A stretch of DNA of 64,000 nt from Trissonchulus latispiculum (taxonomy: Eukaryota > Nematoda > Enoplea > Enoplida > Ironidae): positions 1-64,000 of the forward strand of contig JASAND010020523.1 of the NCBI GenBank assembly GCA_030248195.1, read 5' to 3'. Below, piece after piece: positions 10,395 to 21,377 of the stretch (positions are counted from its first letter, which is position 1; each line of letters begins with the position of its first letter). Under the pieces are notes generated by a model that was not told where the DNA came from, ran no database searches, and saw only the letters and a list, made by a program, of their open reading frames with translations. Made by a program: the position numbers and the translations under genes.

Positions 10395-11100
10395 GCTGCT
10401 GACCTGAAAATGAACCCTGAAAAGTGTCATTTTCTTAAGGAATCCGTCACCTACCTGGGTCATATCATTTCCGAAAATGGGTAGAACCGCTGAAGGAGCG
10501 GATACAGGCTATACATGATTTGGCGGTTCCTAAACAGATCAAAGTTTCCTGAATATGTGCGCATACAACGCAAAGTTTATCAAAGGGTTCGCCCACCTAG
10601 CCGCGCCGCTTTGCTCACTAAAAAAGAAAGGGGTTAGGTTTGTCTGGAATAACACCACCAGCAAGCTTTCGATCTATTGATGAAAAGATTAGTTGAGGCC
10701 CCCGTACTAGCCCACCCAGACCTAGCCAAGGGATTTGTCTTACAATCGGACGCCTCAGATTTAGGACTAGGAGCTGTCCTATCACAGGAGCAGGACGACG
10801 GTAAATATCACCCCGTTGCCTATGCTGCTCGCTCTCTGAAAAATACGAGCGAAATTACTCCACGCACGACAAGGAATGTTTGGCTATGAAATTCGGGATC
10901 GAGCACTTTCGGCATTATCTTTACGGGATGCCGCCGTTCACTTTATTCACTGACCATTCGGCCCTTCGGTGGCTAATGAAGCATCCACCACGAAATTCGC
11001 GACTTGCCCGTTGGCAAATGACCTTTTCTGAGTATGATTTTGAAATAAAACACCGGAACAACCCTCAGTTGAGAAATGCAGATGGGTTGTCTCGAAACCC
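10395..11100 (+). pseudogene. Gypsy RT connection and RNase H
   Basis: The thumb motif YLGHIISENG is followed by a stop-rich patch. RNase H then follows in two frames: FVLQSDASDLGLGAVLSQE and HPVAYAARSL up to 10889, then AMKFGIEHFRHYLYGMPPFT and LFTDHSALRWL from 10880. The Asp residues of SDAS and TDHS are present. An indel near 10880 separates the halves. RNase H would degrade the RNA strand of the RNA-DNA hybrid. Confidence 0.88.
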
Positions 11101-11719
11101 CTTATTCGCTGATGTTGCTAAGGGATATCAGGGGGATGAAGGGGAGAATTACCGTAAAGGTGTCGCCCTTCATCAGGAGGAAAGTGAGGAATTCGTAGCC
11201 CACATAAATTCTGTGGTCGCCAAGCGTGAGCGAGGGCCCACTCGAGATACTATTACGTCGAGAATTTCTAAGAGCCGAGCACAGAAAAGCGCCGGGGCTG
11301 TGAGAACCAAAGTTTCCAAAATTTCGCAGGCATCTGGATCTACCGATTCCGAACAAAGTGTGCCCACCCCACAGAAACAACCACGGTTACCGCCCCGAAA
11401 AGATCCAACCAAAACGGACAGCGAGCCCGATGCGCTCTCGGGAAATTCAGCACCGCTAGTTGATCCGCGTCGTGAATCCAACATTGCATCAGACTCGGAA
11501 CCCGAGTGTGAGGAAGGAGTGAGACCCGAATTCGTGTCGGCCGTAACCGGCCGACCCCAACGGAAAAGCATCACTTCTGCCCATTTTGGTGAAGTTTTCG
11601 AGAGAGCAGTTCACGACAGTTCAAATGTTTCATTGAACCCAAAGTCATGGAGCAGACTGCAAGACCTGCAACAGGAAGATCTTACTGGGGGAAGTGATAA
11701 AATACAAACAGACTCATGA
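11101..11719 (+). pseudogene. Long charged linker between RNase H and integrase
   Basis: About 200 codons continue in the RNase H frame with no recognised domain. They are rich in Ser, Arg, Lys, Glu and Pro (SRISKSRAQKSAG, SEQSVPTPQKQPRLPP, SDSEPECEEG). The frame ends at TGA 11717-11719, just before integrase. Most Gypsy elements have a much shorter spacer, so this may be an insertion or a lineage-specific tether. The absence of stops over this length suggests it was under coding constraint recently. Confidence 0.55.
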
Positions 11720-12400
11720 GTTGCCCAGTCACATCAACCGGGCCGTGCGAGTTGCTGCTTTGGCCGAAAATTGTGATTGCCGGGAGGGCCTACTAGTCCA
11801 CCTTTAACGAGTTAGGAATACTACTCTGGAAGTTTTGGCCGTGCCCGAAGCGTTACGCGAAGAGGCACTAGCCGCATGTCACGATAGTCGCTATGCCGCT
11901 CATGGAGGACAAAACAAAACTTTCTACCGGCGTTCAGAGCATTTTTGGTGGCCAGGGATGGGCACAGACGTAAAAAATTGGATACAATCATGCCCGCGCT
12001 GTCAAAAACGGAAAGGACACAATCCCCGTGCCCTACTGCGACACCCCCCGCCTGCTCTAGAACCCTTCGAGCGAGTACATTGTGATCTAATGGACATTTA
12101 TAAAGCTTCTAAGAGTGGTATGAAACACGTCCTCAGTTTCATTGATGCAATTCTCCAAGTATGTCATAGCCATCCCTATTAAAAACAAAAGGGCCTACAC
12201 AGTAGCTCAAACTTTTTTGGAATTTGTCATTTTGCAGTACGGGTCGCCAAAAAGTTTAATTTCGGACCAAGGAAAGGAATTCGTGGCCGACCTTAATAAG
12301 GAAGAGAACAAATTTCCTCTGGTTCAGACTCGAAAACTTGAAACCACACGGTATCACCCGGCCACTAATGGACAAATTGAGCGTTAGCATCGCACCTTAT
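11720..12400 (+). pseudogene. Gypsy integrase, zinc-binding and catalytic core
   Basis: The HHCC zinc region is seen as CHDSRYAAHGGQNKTF and CPRCQKRK (about 11877-12015). The catalytic acidic residues lie in VHCDLMDIYK, SLISDQGKEF and NGQIER. Between SFIDAI and SKYVIAI a one-base shift moves the protein into the frame starting at 12142. A TAG follows IER. The order and spacing are those of a DDE retroviral-type integrase, which inserts the cDNA into the host genome. Confidence 0.9.
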
Positions 12401-12466
12401 TGGACATGCTTGCCACCGTTTCCGAGAATCATCTAGAATGGGATAACATGGTCCCTTTTTGTCAGT

Positions 12467-13423
12467 TTGCATATATCACCTGTATCAACGCAACCACTGG
12501 GGAAACAACACATTGTTTGTTACATGCCTGGGATCCCGTCCTTCCCAGTGCAGCCAATGTCGCAATTCCCACTGATCGCAAGTACTCCGGGTTTGATTTA
12601 TGTACGAGAGGCTACAGAAACCATTCAACTGACCTGGTCTCTGGCTCGCGAGAAAGCTGCCGCGACCAGGAGTGCGCAGGACAAGCAGTACAATAAGCGA
12701 GCTGTTCAACCTAATTACCAAATCGGAGACTTGGTCATGATTAAGGCATCTAATGTAGCCAAGCGGGATCAGGTTTACAAACTCCTAGACAAACACATTG
12801 GACCTTACCGAATTGAGAAAATCTTCGGGTGTGTAGCCACTGTTTGCCCGGCCGGAAATCGTAGGGCCAAACGTCTCAATGTGCAATTTAATAACATGAA
12901 ACCGTGTGTGGAACCTTGTGTTATTACCGCACCGACCCATGAGCACGACGAAGATAGAGTTTCCTCTGAACATTCGGAACCTGAGGCTCCGATCAAGGCT
13001 TTACCCCCACCTCCACGGTCAGAGAATAAGAAACCTGTTAAGGCCAAAAAGAACACAGCCGAAGCACCAAAGCCACCACCTGCAGCGCCTACTGCATGAA
13101 GGCGTAGTCTGCGACAAGCTGCCGCTGAATATAAGAGCAAACCGGCTGAGGGAAGGGTGACCCCAGAGCTTCTTCCCGCCCGCAAACCTTTGGCACCAAA
13201 GCAGCCGAAAGGAAAGGGCCCCTCAGAACGGTTGACTCTAGCTCAGAGACTGAGACTAGCGACGCCCCCAATATCTCTCAGCGCTCTTTCACTTGCACTG
13301 ACAGGTTTAGAAGATTCTTGGTCTGACATCCGAAATGAACTTTGCGAATTCTTAGCAACTTACGAGAATAGAAAACGATTTCTAAATAGTTCCCGCAAAT
13401 GGCTGAGGTTAAATGGAGATTGA
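12467..13423 (+). pseudogene. Integrase C-terminal region with GPY-like module and basic extension
   Basis: The frame carries AREKAAATRSAQDKQYNKRA, YQIGDLVMIKA and KHIGPYRIEKIFG, the GPY/F module of Gypsy integrases. A Pro/Lys-rich tail follows. After a TGA at 13098 the same frame stays open to 13423 (RLTLAQRLRLATPPISL). The tail goes on in another frame from 13399 (FATDDELFLGAAWLQCCYE) to 13650. No chromodomain is visible. The tail after GPY has no family I recognise. Confidence 0.75.
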
Positions 13424-13650
13424 AAAAGGCCGCCGAATTTGCCACCGACGATGAGTTATTTTTAGGCGCAGCCTGGTTGCAATGTTGTTATGAAGTGAAT
13501 TATGTGATTGCCGACTGCTCCATGTTGGGCACAGTACCTCGGGTTCACCATCTCCCCGACGGTATAGGCACACATTCGCAGAAGTATTTGGCCCTCAGGC
13601 ATTACGCCCATTTGAAGTGCTCGCATGGCAGCTGCCGATTGTGGCTTTAG
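13399..13650 (+). pseudogene. Unrecognised Cys-rich segment after integrase
   Basis: Eighty-three codons begin with MAEVKWRLKKAAEF and include WLQCCYEVNYVIADC and HLKCSHGSCRLWL. The frame overlaps the previous one at a likely indel, so it is probably the end of the same polyprotein. I do not recognise the domain; paired Cys and His residues could bind metal. Confidence 0.4.
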
Positions 13651-14186
13651 AAACAAATGCTGCTAAAATTTCCAAAAAATAGATACAAACTTTACGTAAG
13701 AAAAACTAACAAAAATATGACTCTAACACAATACTAGACATAGTGAATGTATAGCTACGAGTACTAACTGTAATATTTCCTGTATAGAGAGATTATATTG
13801 AAAAAGCGCACAAAACTTCCTAGAAAAAGTAATATTCGATAAGCGAAAACCCTAAAAAGTAATATAAACTTGAAAACTTCAAAAATAAAACAAACCACTT
13901 TTTCTTATACTTATTCTTGTTATGCAATGAATGCTTGTGCAATGTTATGCAATGATACTAATTACATTTTAATGCAATAATTGTATTTTATTTTTTTTGC
14001 CTTGTTTACTTAGCTAGAATTGTTGTAGTCTTTGTTACCTAATCCTGTTTCTGTTGCATGCTCTTTAATTTTAGGTGGGATAATTTTTGGGAAATAAGCA
14101 GAAAATTCGGAAATGCGCATTCTCAATCTTAACGTTTTAATACTGAAACGTTGACATTTTTGCAAGAGAAGTGAATCGAAAAGGCT

Positions 14187-14567
14187 ATGACACCAAAGTC
14201 GATCTCTGTAATCTCGACTCCTGCTGAGAAATTGGAAGGGAAAAATGAGTTGGATTTGCCTGTTGTGTTGCATTGCCCGATTGAAATGCGTGGTCCGTTT
14301 CGTGATCCTAACTCCCTGCCGGATGGGTTGAAAATGTTGCCCAGCACAGTAGATGTTTACACTGATCCCCGTATGTCGCATATTTTTGAGGTTAACAAAC
14401 GAGTCCATCTGAAAAGTCCTAATTTGGCCCAAGTTTGCATTTTTCTTTGCGTTGAGTGTTGGTGGCGTGCTAGTTTAAATTTTTATGGTGTCCCGATTAC
14501 CATTTTTCCAGTGCATGATGAAATTCGCCTGTCCCGTGATCCACACAAACTGATCTATAGGTAGTGA
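14187..14567 (+). CDS. Unknown post-pol ORF 1 of the Gypsy element
   Basis: An uninterrupted 125-codon ORF starts MTPKSISVIST and ends HKLIYR. It holds LDLPVVLHCPIEMRGPF, VDVYTDPRMSHIFEVN and a Cys/Trp cluster CIFLCVECWWRASLNFYGVP near residue 85. I do not recognise a family. The cluster resembles one in the next ORF (14859-15386): Cys-Val, one residue, Cys, aromatic, Trp-Arg, then Val-Pro 9 residues later. Its place after integrase and its intactness in a decayed element make it notable. It could be an env-like or accessory gene, or a relic of one. Confidence 0.5.
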
Positions 14568-14686
14568 TAACAGTAATACAAACCCTAAATCTCTTATTCA
14601 AGTGTAGCCCTGATCTGTCTAAGTAGTTAAGTCCTATTTCCTGAGAGTAAGCTCATTCTATACCTCTATCCTTTTGTTGTAGTATC

Positions 14687-15386
14687 ATGTCTGACCGTGT
14701 CTCCATGTGGGTTATCCGTCATTTCTGCACTGAGTCCAACAGTTCCGAGTCCTCTGATCCTGACGACCAGCTTGATCCCCTTGTCCTGAGTTCTTCTGAC
14801 CAGTCTGTTTCTACTGTCTCTCCCGTGCCCCGGTTGTCCTGCAGTTTACATTCCATGTGTGCCCCGCCCGGACGGCCATTGGTGTCTGACGGAAGCCCAG
14901 GAGGGTCCCCAACTCTCATCTGCCTGTCTTCCTCCTGAGCTTAAGATCTGTTATCACACGCAGAAGGTATACTGTGGACCCGCTTCGGCCGGTCTTCTCC
15001 GTCCCCACCGTCCGGCCAGCCTGCTTGGTCCGGAAGTTGTTTCCTGTTGTGTGGCTCTCTGCGTTCACTGTTTTTGGCGTTTTAAGTTCTCTTATTTTTC
15101 TGTTCCATTCCGTTTTTACACTGTCCCTCTTAAGTTGCAGTTTGACTTTTTTCCAACTAAGGCCCTTTTGTTGAAGCATGTTGAGCAGATGCGCCCTGCC
15201 AACCTCAGTTGTCCGAATCGCCTGTGCATGAGCGATTCTGTTCTGGTTTTGCATGAGCTGCCCGCCTATCGTGGGCGTGGCCAGTCTTTTCTCCGGCACG
15301 CCGCCCCGCACGTGTACTCTTTGCTTGCTAATGCCCATACCGCCCACCCACTTATTCCGCCTGATATCCTTTCTGTGGATTTTTAA
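14687..15386 (+). pseudogene. Unknown post-pol ORF 2, frameshifted
   Basis: MSDRVSMWVIRHFCTES begins a Ser/Asp/Pro-rich segment to about 14870. The protein appears to continue in the frame of 14859-15386 with HWCLTEAQEG, CYHTQKVYCG, VALCVHCFWRFKFSYFSVP, HVEQMRPANLSCPNRLCM and LLANAHTAHPLIPPD. The Cys/Trp cluster matches that of the preceding ORF in pattern. No family is recognised. An indel near 14860 is my inference from the two overlapping open frames. Confidence 0.4.
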
Positions 15387-16667
15387 GCTGCCTGGTTGAT
15401 TTTGTGGTCCCCGTCCCAAGGATAATGCAGTTTTCTTGTCCATAAAGAACGTTAAAGCATTATTTTGGAAGTTGAATTTTGAACCAGTGAGTTGTTTAAA
15501 AATCGCAATGAAAGATCCCAGAGAGGGTTGATGTTTGGAAAACATGTGTTTCAAGTTCCATAAAAGCGTGAAACCTAGATGCGAAAAATCGATTGACCGT
15601 CTTTACCCCTTTTGGTCAGTTTTGTTCTGTTCTGTCCCTTAGACCATTTTTGTTGAAATGTTTGTTGCACGCATTAACACACGAATGTTTGGTTTGGGTA
15701 ACAATAAGCTGCACAGGTAACTGCCCCAGATAATACGACCCAGTCTTGGTCAGACCGATGGATCCCCTACACAAGCTAACTAGAAGTTGCTTATTGTTAC
15801 GTACACCCGCCGTTAATCTGTTTTCCGTAATTTGTTTTCCTTCTTTTCAGTGTTTTCAGTTGTTTGCGGCCACCAACCTCCTGCCCACCAGATGGGTACT
15901 CACTGTTTTGTAGTTTGCACGAGCTGAACTTGAACAACGAATTTTGAACTGTTTGATGCCAAAAAATGGAATTTTTATGAAGAACACGCTATGAGTAGAA
16001 CCTTAAAGAGACCCTTGAATAAACGATAGAATTACGAAAGCAAGAATATACTTGGGAGTAGTAATTTTTCATTAATCTGTGCCTATGCCTGTAGTATTTT
16101 CGGTGTTCCTTTCTGTTTTCACCTCTGCTCCTCACTGGATTCCATGGTCTGCAACACAATTCAAGAGCCTAATTCTGGAGGGATGGAATTTACTAACAGC
16201 TGTTTGCTAACCCTTTTCTGTTTGTCAACTAATCTGGTTTTCTCGGTTTCGCGCTGTTACGCACCTGACTAATACTAGAGCAGCGCATGATTTGCAACTT
16301 TAGAAAATTGGTATCAGTAACTGAATAGTCAGATATTGAAGTAGCTCATAGATAAGTAGTAGCGTTGCTAGGAAAAGAAACGATGGTTGCATTTAAACTC
16401 ATTTTACCGAAAATAGCGTGAACGGTAGTTTTAATACATGGAATTAGGAATTGTGCGCCTTTAAAGTAATGTAGAGATAGACTAGATTAAAAAAATCCTC
16501 TGCTTGATCGCTAATCATAGAAATTCTGCTTTTTGTACTGCTTCTGTTGTTTCTGTCTTCTTTTCTTGCGGTGGGTGAAAGTCACCCACCGGTCATTGTC
16601 ACTGTTAGTTATCCCTGTTGTTCAATATATTTATAGGCTGTTTCCCAGCAATGGTTTTCTTTTTCAG
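15387..16667. other. No gene recognised; Gypsy 3' non-coding region with a small hairpin
   Basis: About 1.3 kb without a convincing ORF. A 12-base inverted repeat (GTAACAATAAGC at 15698-15709, its complement at 15789-15800) bounds a 103-bp segment. The sequence before 16668, tttctttttcag then atg, looks like a splice acceptor placed just before the next ORF. Confidence 0.5.
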
Positions 16668-16884
16668 ATGTCGTCACCGTTCCTTGCGCCTGGTTGGACT
16701 CAGTTTTGCAGTCATGACCGCCAGAATCACACCTTGCCGACCTGCCGGTCTATCCCGGCACCATCCGTCTGGGATAATCACACACCCCCGCTCCGTCGGC
16801 TTATCCTGGGCTCACCGTCGTCAACTTCGCCTCCGTCGCCTCGCCGGCTGACCCGGCATGTCAGCGTCATCATCCGAACTAAAT
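16668..16884 (+). pseudogene. Pro/Ser/Thr-rich ORF, 5' half, cut by an LTR element
   Basis: MSSPFLAPGWTQF opens a frame rich in Pro, Ser, Thr and Arg (SPSSTSPPSPRRLTR), which runs into the LTR at 16885. A compositionally matching open frame (LTAPPASPGRTAHLSLSL) resumes exactly after the other LTR at 36180 and ends at 36543. I infer one ORF split by the LTR element. It lies at the 3' side of the Gypsy element. Function unknown; no cysteine motifs. Confidence 0.45.
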
Positions 16885-17374
16885 TGTGGAAATATTTCTA
16901 TTATTTCATTTGACTTCTATTCAAATTAGCAAAACATACTGTCAGCCACTAAATGCAAGCTTTTGTGTACAGTCCTTGGCTTGCTAGCTAATCGCAACTA
17001 TAAAAGGCGCGCATTCAAATTTCTAAGTTCAGTGTTAATATGGGACCGTCACGGAACGATCTGTTTGGGTTTTCACGTGGGGGGTGTTTTATTATTTTAT
17101 ATGGTTATTTTCCTGATTCAATGTGTCAATTATTTTGATTCTTTGAAAGGTAATTTTTGGTCTGTCTGGTGCCCATTTATGTTAGATTTTTTGTAAATTA
17201 AATTGCATTTTGTGCTTTTGATTTCCACGTAATAAACTCGCGTAACTAAAATTTTTGGCGTTTTGCCCATTTTTTCTACAGTTGGTTAGGCAATCGGATT
17301 AGTCGAGTCGGACATACACACACTCTCAGAATTTGGCAATCTTTAATTCGAGACAACTCAGTCATATCTCTACA
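16885..17374 (+). repeat. 5' LTR of the Gag-protease element
   Basis: Starts TGTGGAAATATTTC and ends CATATCTCTACA. It contains CTATAAAAGG at about 16998, a good TATA box, and AATAAA at about 17231, a polyadenylation signal. It is matched by 35686-36179 with a few percent differences and one short indel. Confidence 0.93.
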
Positions 17375-17394
17375 ACTGGCGACCGTTTTCACAG
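17375..17394 (+). promoter_or_regulatory. Primer binding site of the Gag-protease element
   Basis: ACTGGCGACCGTTTTCACAG follows the LTR end directly. The minus-strand relatives have AACTGGCGACCGTAA in the same position. The shared TGGCGACCG is the tRNA-pairing core. Confidence 0.75.
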
Positions 17395-17403
17395 ATGAGT
17401 AGT

Positions 17404-17517
17404 ATGTCCGACTTTTCTCGTCCGCTTACCCAGACTGTAAAACGCTTTAAAAATAAAATTGTTCTCTTATTTTCCGAAATGTCCCCAAATCGGGCACCAG
17501 GCGTTTCTGATTTTTGA
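17404..17517 (+). CDS. Gag leader peptide or start of Gag
   Basis: The first ATG after the primer site opens a 37-codon frame, MSDFSRPLTQTVKRF, with LLFSEMS further on. The minus-strand relatives start at the same place with MSDSSPRLTRYLKKL and LFSELPE. This conserved position and pattern suggests it is the Gag start. The stop at 17515-17517 probably reflects a frameshift, because downstream frames are open in Pro-rich sequence (17514-17800). Confidence 0.5.
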   Translation: MSDFSRPLTQTVKRFKNKIVLLFSEMSPNRAPGVSDF

Positions 17518-17805
17518 ACCGAAATTGGAAACATTTACCGAGGGGTCGGAGATCGGGGGAATCATTCCCCCCCAAAATTATTCGGGACTCCCCCTCTTCC
17601 AAAATTCGGGATCCTCCTCCCCAAAATTTGGGGCCAGATCTTCCCAAAAAATTCGGAACCACCCCTCCCCCAAAATTCGGGACCACCCCTCCCCCCAAAA
17701 TTTGGGACCACACCTCCTCCCAAACTTGGGTCCCCATCTCCAGCCAGGTGCTGCAATTCCCCCAAATTTTGATTATTCAAATCCAGAAAAGTCCAAGAAA
17801 ATTTT
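17518..17805 (+). repeat. Degenerate Pro-rich tandem repeat in Gag
   Basis: Units of about 30 bases such as CCCCCAAAATTCGGGACCAC recur. In one frame they give PPPQNLG, PKKFGTTPPPKFG and similar. The minus-strand relatives have an equivalent but longer tract giving PQNFQN/S repeats, so it seems an intrinsic, rapidly changing part of Gag. Confidence 0.6.
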
Positions 17806-18652
17806 TTGATAACTTTATTTCTCCCTGTTTTGATGTTGCTCAGAGCACTCAAAGTGTCCTTTCTGCTATTTTGGGGAATGGGGCTTCCTCTAACAGTGTG
17901 TTCGAAGCCGTTGTCCGGGCAAGTTGAAGGGAGACCCCCTTCCCCAACCACTTCAAAATTTACATCCACCCCCAAATATTTTGGGAAATGGGGCTGCCTC
18001 TAACAGTGTGTCTGGGCCGTTGTCCGGGCAAGCTGGAGAGACCCCCTCTTTCCCAACGATTTTTAAATTATTTTACAACTCAAAATCAGTGCCCCGTTCA
18101 GTCTGTTCAAGTGGGCGCGGGGGGCTCTACCCCCTCAAAATACTAGTTCTTTCCGGTCTCTGTGGGTCTCTTCCGGTGTTGTCGGGACACTCTCCCGGCA
18201 GGTCGAAAATGAAACCCCTCCCTCTCATAGGTTCAAATTTTCAACAAAATTTGAACTAAATGTTGTAGTTCCGTTCAAGTGGCTGTCGGGATACAGTCCC
18301 GGCAGGTCAGAAACGGAACCTCTCCCCTTCGCATTGGCTCAAATTCTCAACAAAATTTTGGGGAAAAATGTTATGTTCAGAAAATGGATCTGTATATAAT
18401 TCAGCCCATAGTCAAAAATTCGGTTATTTTTTGTCGACGGGGAAGTTTCGAATCCAAAAAAAATACCGCCGTACCCTATATATAGCAGAAAATTATTGGG
18501 AGCAATACCTCCGGGTCCCCATTCAATCAGTCAAAAATTCATCCCACCAAAACTTGTTCGGGGGAGCTCAAGTTGCTTTCTCGGATTTGCACAGTGATTG
18601 TGTGGCTACGAATCGTCTGGCAACTCCGGTGGGAACTTTGCAGCCGGAGGGA

Positions 18653-18737
18653 CACCACCCGCCTGTGTCCTGCCACTGGGAGGTCAAGGGCGTGGTGTTG
18701 CCCCCTTCCGGTGAAGGTCGCCACCAGGGAGGTGGCC
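18653..18737 (+). ncRNA. Array of three RNA hairpins
   Basis: The first hairpin spans 18653-18697. It has outer arms CACCAC/GTGGTG, then CGCC/GGCG, and an inner TGTCCTGCC opposite GGGAGGTCA. The second is CCTTC-CGGT-GAAGG (about 18703-18717). The third is GCCACC-AGGGA-GGTGGC (about 18720-18736). Related hairpins with the same flanking words occur at 26793-26831 and, in opposite orientation, in the nested array at 29821-30037 and 33222-33440. The RNA role is inferred. Confidence 0.5.
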
Positions 18738-18949
18738 AAAGTTTAGCTGCTGGGCCCTTCCCCGGTTTTTTGTGTACAACCGGAACATACGTATATTGGC
18801 AATAAGCTACGCTTCCGCCATCGTCTCCGGGACCCCTACCCTCCCTCCCCCACTTCAGATGTCCCTACCGTACTCTGTTAACAACGTCGGGAAAACACGA
18901 GAATGTCGAAAATTTCCCGTCACTCCTCCTCCGACTCTATGCAAACCAT

Positions 18950-19190
18950 ATTTCTGTTTTAAGATTTGACACGGGTTTATTTCGTTATTATCTAGAAGTG
19001 TTAGGCGAATGTGCCCCGTTCCCAAAATACGTATATTTCGAAGACTGGCTTCGCCAGTTTGAGTCTGCCGTATCGTTCACTCTATTCCGCAAAGCCGTTG
19101 CGGGCGCTTGCTATGGAATAAATTGTCTAAATTGTCTGGGAAAGCCCAAATTTTTGCATCCAAATGCGGAACAAAGGTCGTCGAGTCTTA
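18950..19190 (+). pseudogene. Gag core, first part
   Basis: The frame reads RFDTGLFRYYLEVLGEC, YFEDWLRQFESAVSFTL and, after a one-base shift near 19115, KLSGKAQIFASKCG and VVESY. The pattern with WL, a helix and K-A-Q is that of retrotransposon Gag capsid regions. The sequence is interrupted at 19191 and resumes at 22312. Confidence 0.6.
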
Positions 19191-19560
19191 TGCGTCTTTC
19201 AAATGTTTCGTTAACGGCCGTTAACGACATTCTAAGATTTTGTGCCATTAACGAACCAACATTCTGAGAAAGGTCGTTAAAGGAACGGCTTAAATTCTAA
19301 AGAATTTAAAGAGAAAGTAGTTAGCACGAACACAAATTCTCAGAATGTTAGTTAAGACATGGCCCACATTCTGAGAAAGGTCGTTGGCTGCTTAGCACAC
19401 TTTCTGAGAAAGTACGTTGGTTAGTGCAGCAACAAACGCAAATCAACTTAAATTCTCATTAGCTATGTATTTGAAAATGCGCGCATTAAATACACGAAAC
19501 AAACTGGAAACATCATTATAAGTATTTGGCGGAGCAACTATTCAGAAACAATAGTAAAAA

Positions 19561-19672
19561 GTTAATTAATTTAATTAATTAATTAAATTATTTACTAATT
19601 AATTTAATTAAATAATTTAATTATTAACAAATAAATTTAATTAAGTAATTTAATTAATTTAATTAAATTCAA
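19561..19672. repeat. TTAATTAA-rich low-complexity tract
   Basis: More than 100 bases composed almost wholly of TAATTAATTTAATT units, inside the 3.1-kb element. Confidence 0.85.
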
Positions 19673-19734
19673 CGAGGACACACACCACACGACTAAATTT
19701 ATTATTTTTTAAATTACACAAGACAATGCAAATA

Positions 19735-20660
19735 CAGTTTCAATTTCAACAAAATTTTTGTTGTTTACTAACATTTTGGCAAAACCACACCATTTCTGCT
19801 TATTTTCCCTTTAAATCTCGCTAACGTATATATAACTACTGTAGAGCTGCAGCATAAAAGTTATGGGTTTCATCTGGAACAGTATAGGCCTGGTCTCAAT
19901 TTCAACAAATTTTTGTTGTTTCAAATAATTTACGGCAAAACCGCACCATTTTTGCTTATTTTCCCTTAAAATCTCGCTAACGTATATATAACTACTGTAG
20001 AGCTGCAGCATAAAAGTTATGGGTTTCATCTGGAACAGTATAGGCCTGGTCTCGAATTTCAACAAAATTTTTGTTGTTCCCAATAATTTGGCAAAACCGC
20101 ACCATTTTTGCTTATTTTCCCTTTAAATCTCGCTAACGTATATATAACTACTGTAGAGCTGCAGCATAAGAGTTATGGGTTTCATCTGGAACAGTATAGG
20201 CCTGATCTCATTCAACAAAATTTTTGTTTGTTTCAATAATTGTGAAAAACCTCACAATTTTTTGCTTATTTTTCCCTTAAAAATCGCAATAATTTATAAT
20301 CAATGAGATAAAGACAAAAGTTGGTTTATCCAACAGTATAGGCCTATTCAAATTTCAACAAATTTTATTAGTTCTAATGAATTTTGGCAAAACTAAAAAT
20401 TCATTTTGTTATTATTTTCCCTCGCTAACGTATATATAACTACTAGAGTACTTCGGCATAAAAGTTATGGGTTTCATCTGGAACAGTATAGGCCTGGTCT
20501 CCAATTTCAACAAAATTTTTGTTGTTCCCAATAATTGGTAAAACCGTACCATTTTTGCTTATTTTCCCTTTAAATCTTGCTAACGTATATATAACTACTG
20601 CAGAGTTGCAACATAAAACTTATGGGTTTTATCTAGAACTGCAGCGCTGGTCCCAATTTC
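19735..20660. repeat. Tandem array with a unit of about 156 bp
   Basis: The words CGCTAACGTATATATAACTA and GTTATGGGTTTCATCTGGAA recur near 19819, 19975, 20131, 20423 and 20579. A degenerate copy lies near 20285. That makes five clear copies and one decayed copy. Each unit also holds TTTTTGTTGTT and CACCATTTTTGCTTATTTTC. An apparent minus-strand ORF here is only the repeat read through twice. Confidence 0.9.
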
Positions 20661-21377
20661 ACCCAATCCCCCCCCCGCCCCAACAGGTGGTACACCTATG
20701 TTGAGCATCCTATCGTGTAGAAACGGCCCGGTAGGGAGGAGGTCAATTTCGGCCCGGCCCCCCCCGGGAAAAATGCCCTGTAAAGTATGGCTACCGAGGC
20801 ACAATTCCTCCGACTAGGTTGCCCAAAATAGACGATGCACCCAAATCATCCGACCCTCGGACAACTCCGGACACTAGGCAAAGGGGTAAAATGGCCCAAA
20901 AAATAGGTTTTACGACGACTAAAATTGCCAAATAATTTACCGGAATTTTTCACTTAAAATCACTGTTTTTGCAATAAAACGTGCGAAAAACGCGTTTTTA
21001 CTAAAAAAAATGTTTTTGTAAAAAATGGCAAAGATCGCTTAAAATTCGCCTTCAAAAATGTATATATATACTCCTAAGAAAAAAAATTACTCGCACACAG
21101 GGGTGGCCATATTTGCATGCACAAGCACAAGGGTCAGTAAAATTTACGTCCCGTTCAGGTATGGTGATGGGGGGGGGGTACCCCCCCGCCACAAGTGACT
21201 CAGAAATTTCAAATGGCCAAAAATGGAAAATTTTCTAAATATATAATATATAATATAATATTAGAAAGTCAGAATTTTTAAAAAAATGACCACTTTTTGC
21301 CCCCCCCAAACTTTTTGGGTACAAAAACCGCTGGATGGGTTCGGGGAGGGGTAGCCGGAAGTTGCGGGGATGGTAAT

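Larger units (their letters stand above)
7090..16884 (+). mobile_element. Decayed Ty3/Gypsy-type element, 5' and central part
   Basis: Protease, RT, RNase H, integrase and a GPY-like module follow each other on the plus strand, the Gypsy order. The frames are broken by many stops and indels. I could not identify a 5' LTR or a convincing gag: the sequence before the protease carries an env-like membrane ORF instead. The element is interrupted at 16885 by another LTR element, and an ORF resumes at 36180. The body also holds an AT-rich interruption at about 9386-9666. Confidence 0.85.

Noticed and set aside
19811..20083. 90-codon minus-strand ORF with repeated MKPITFMLQLYSSYIYV
   Set aside because: It is the 156-bp tandem repeat read through twice; the open frame follows from the repeat unit.
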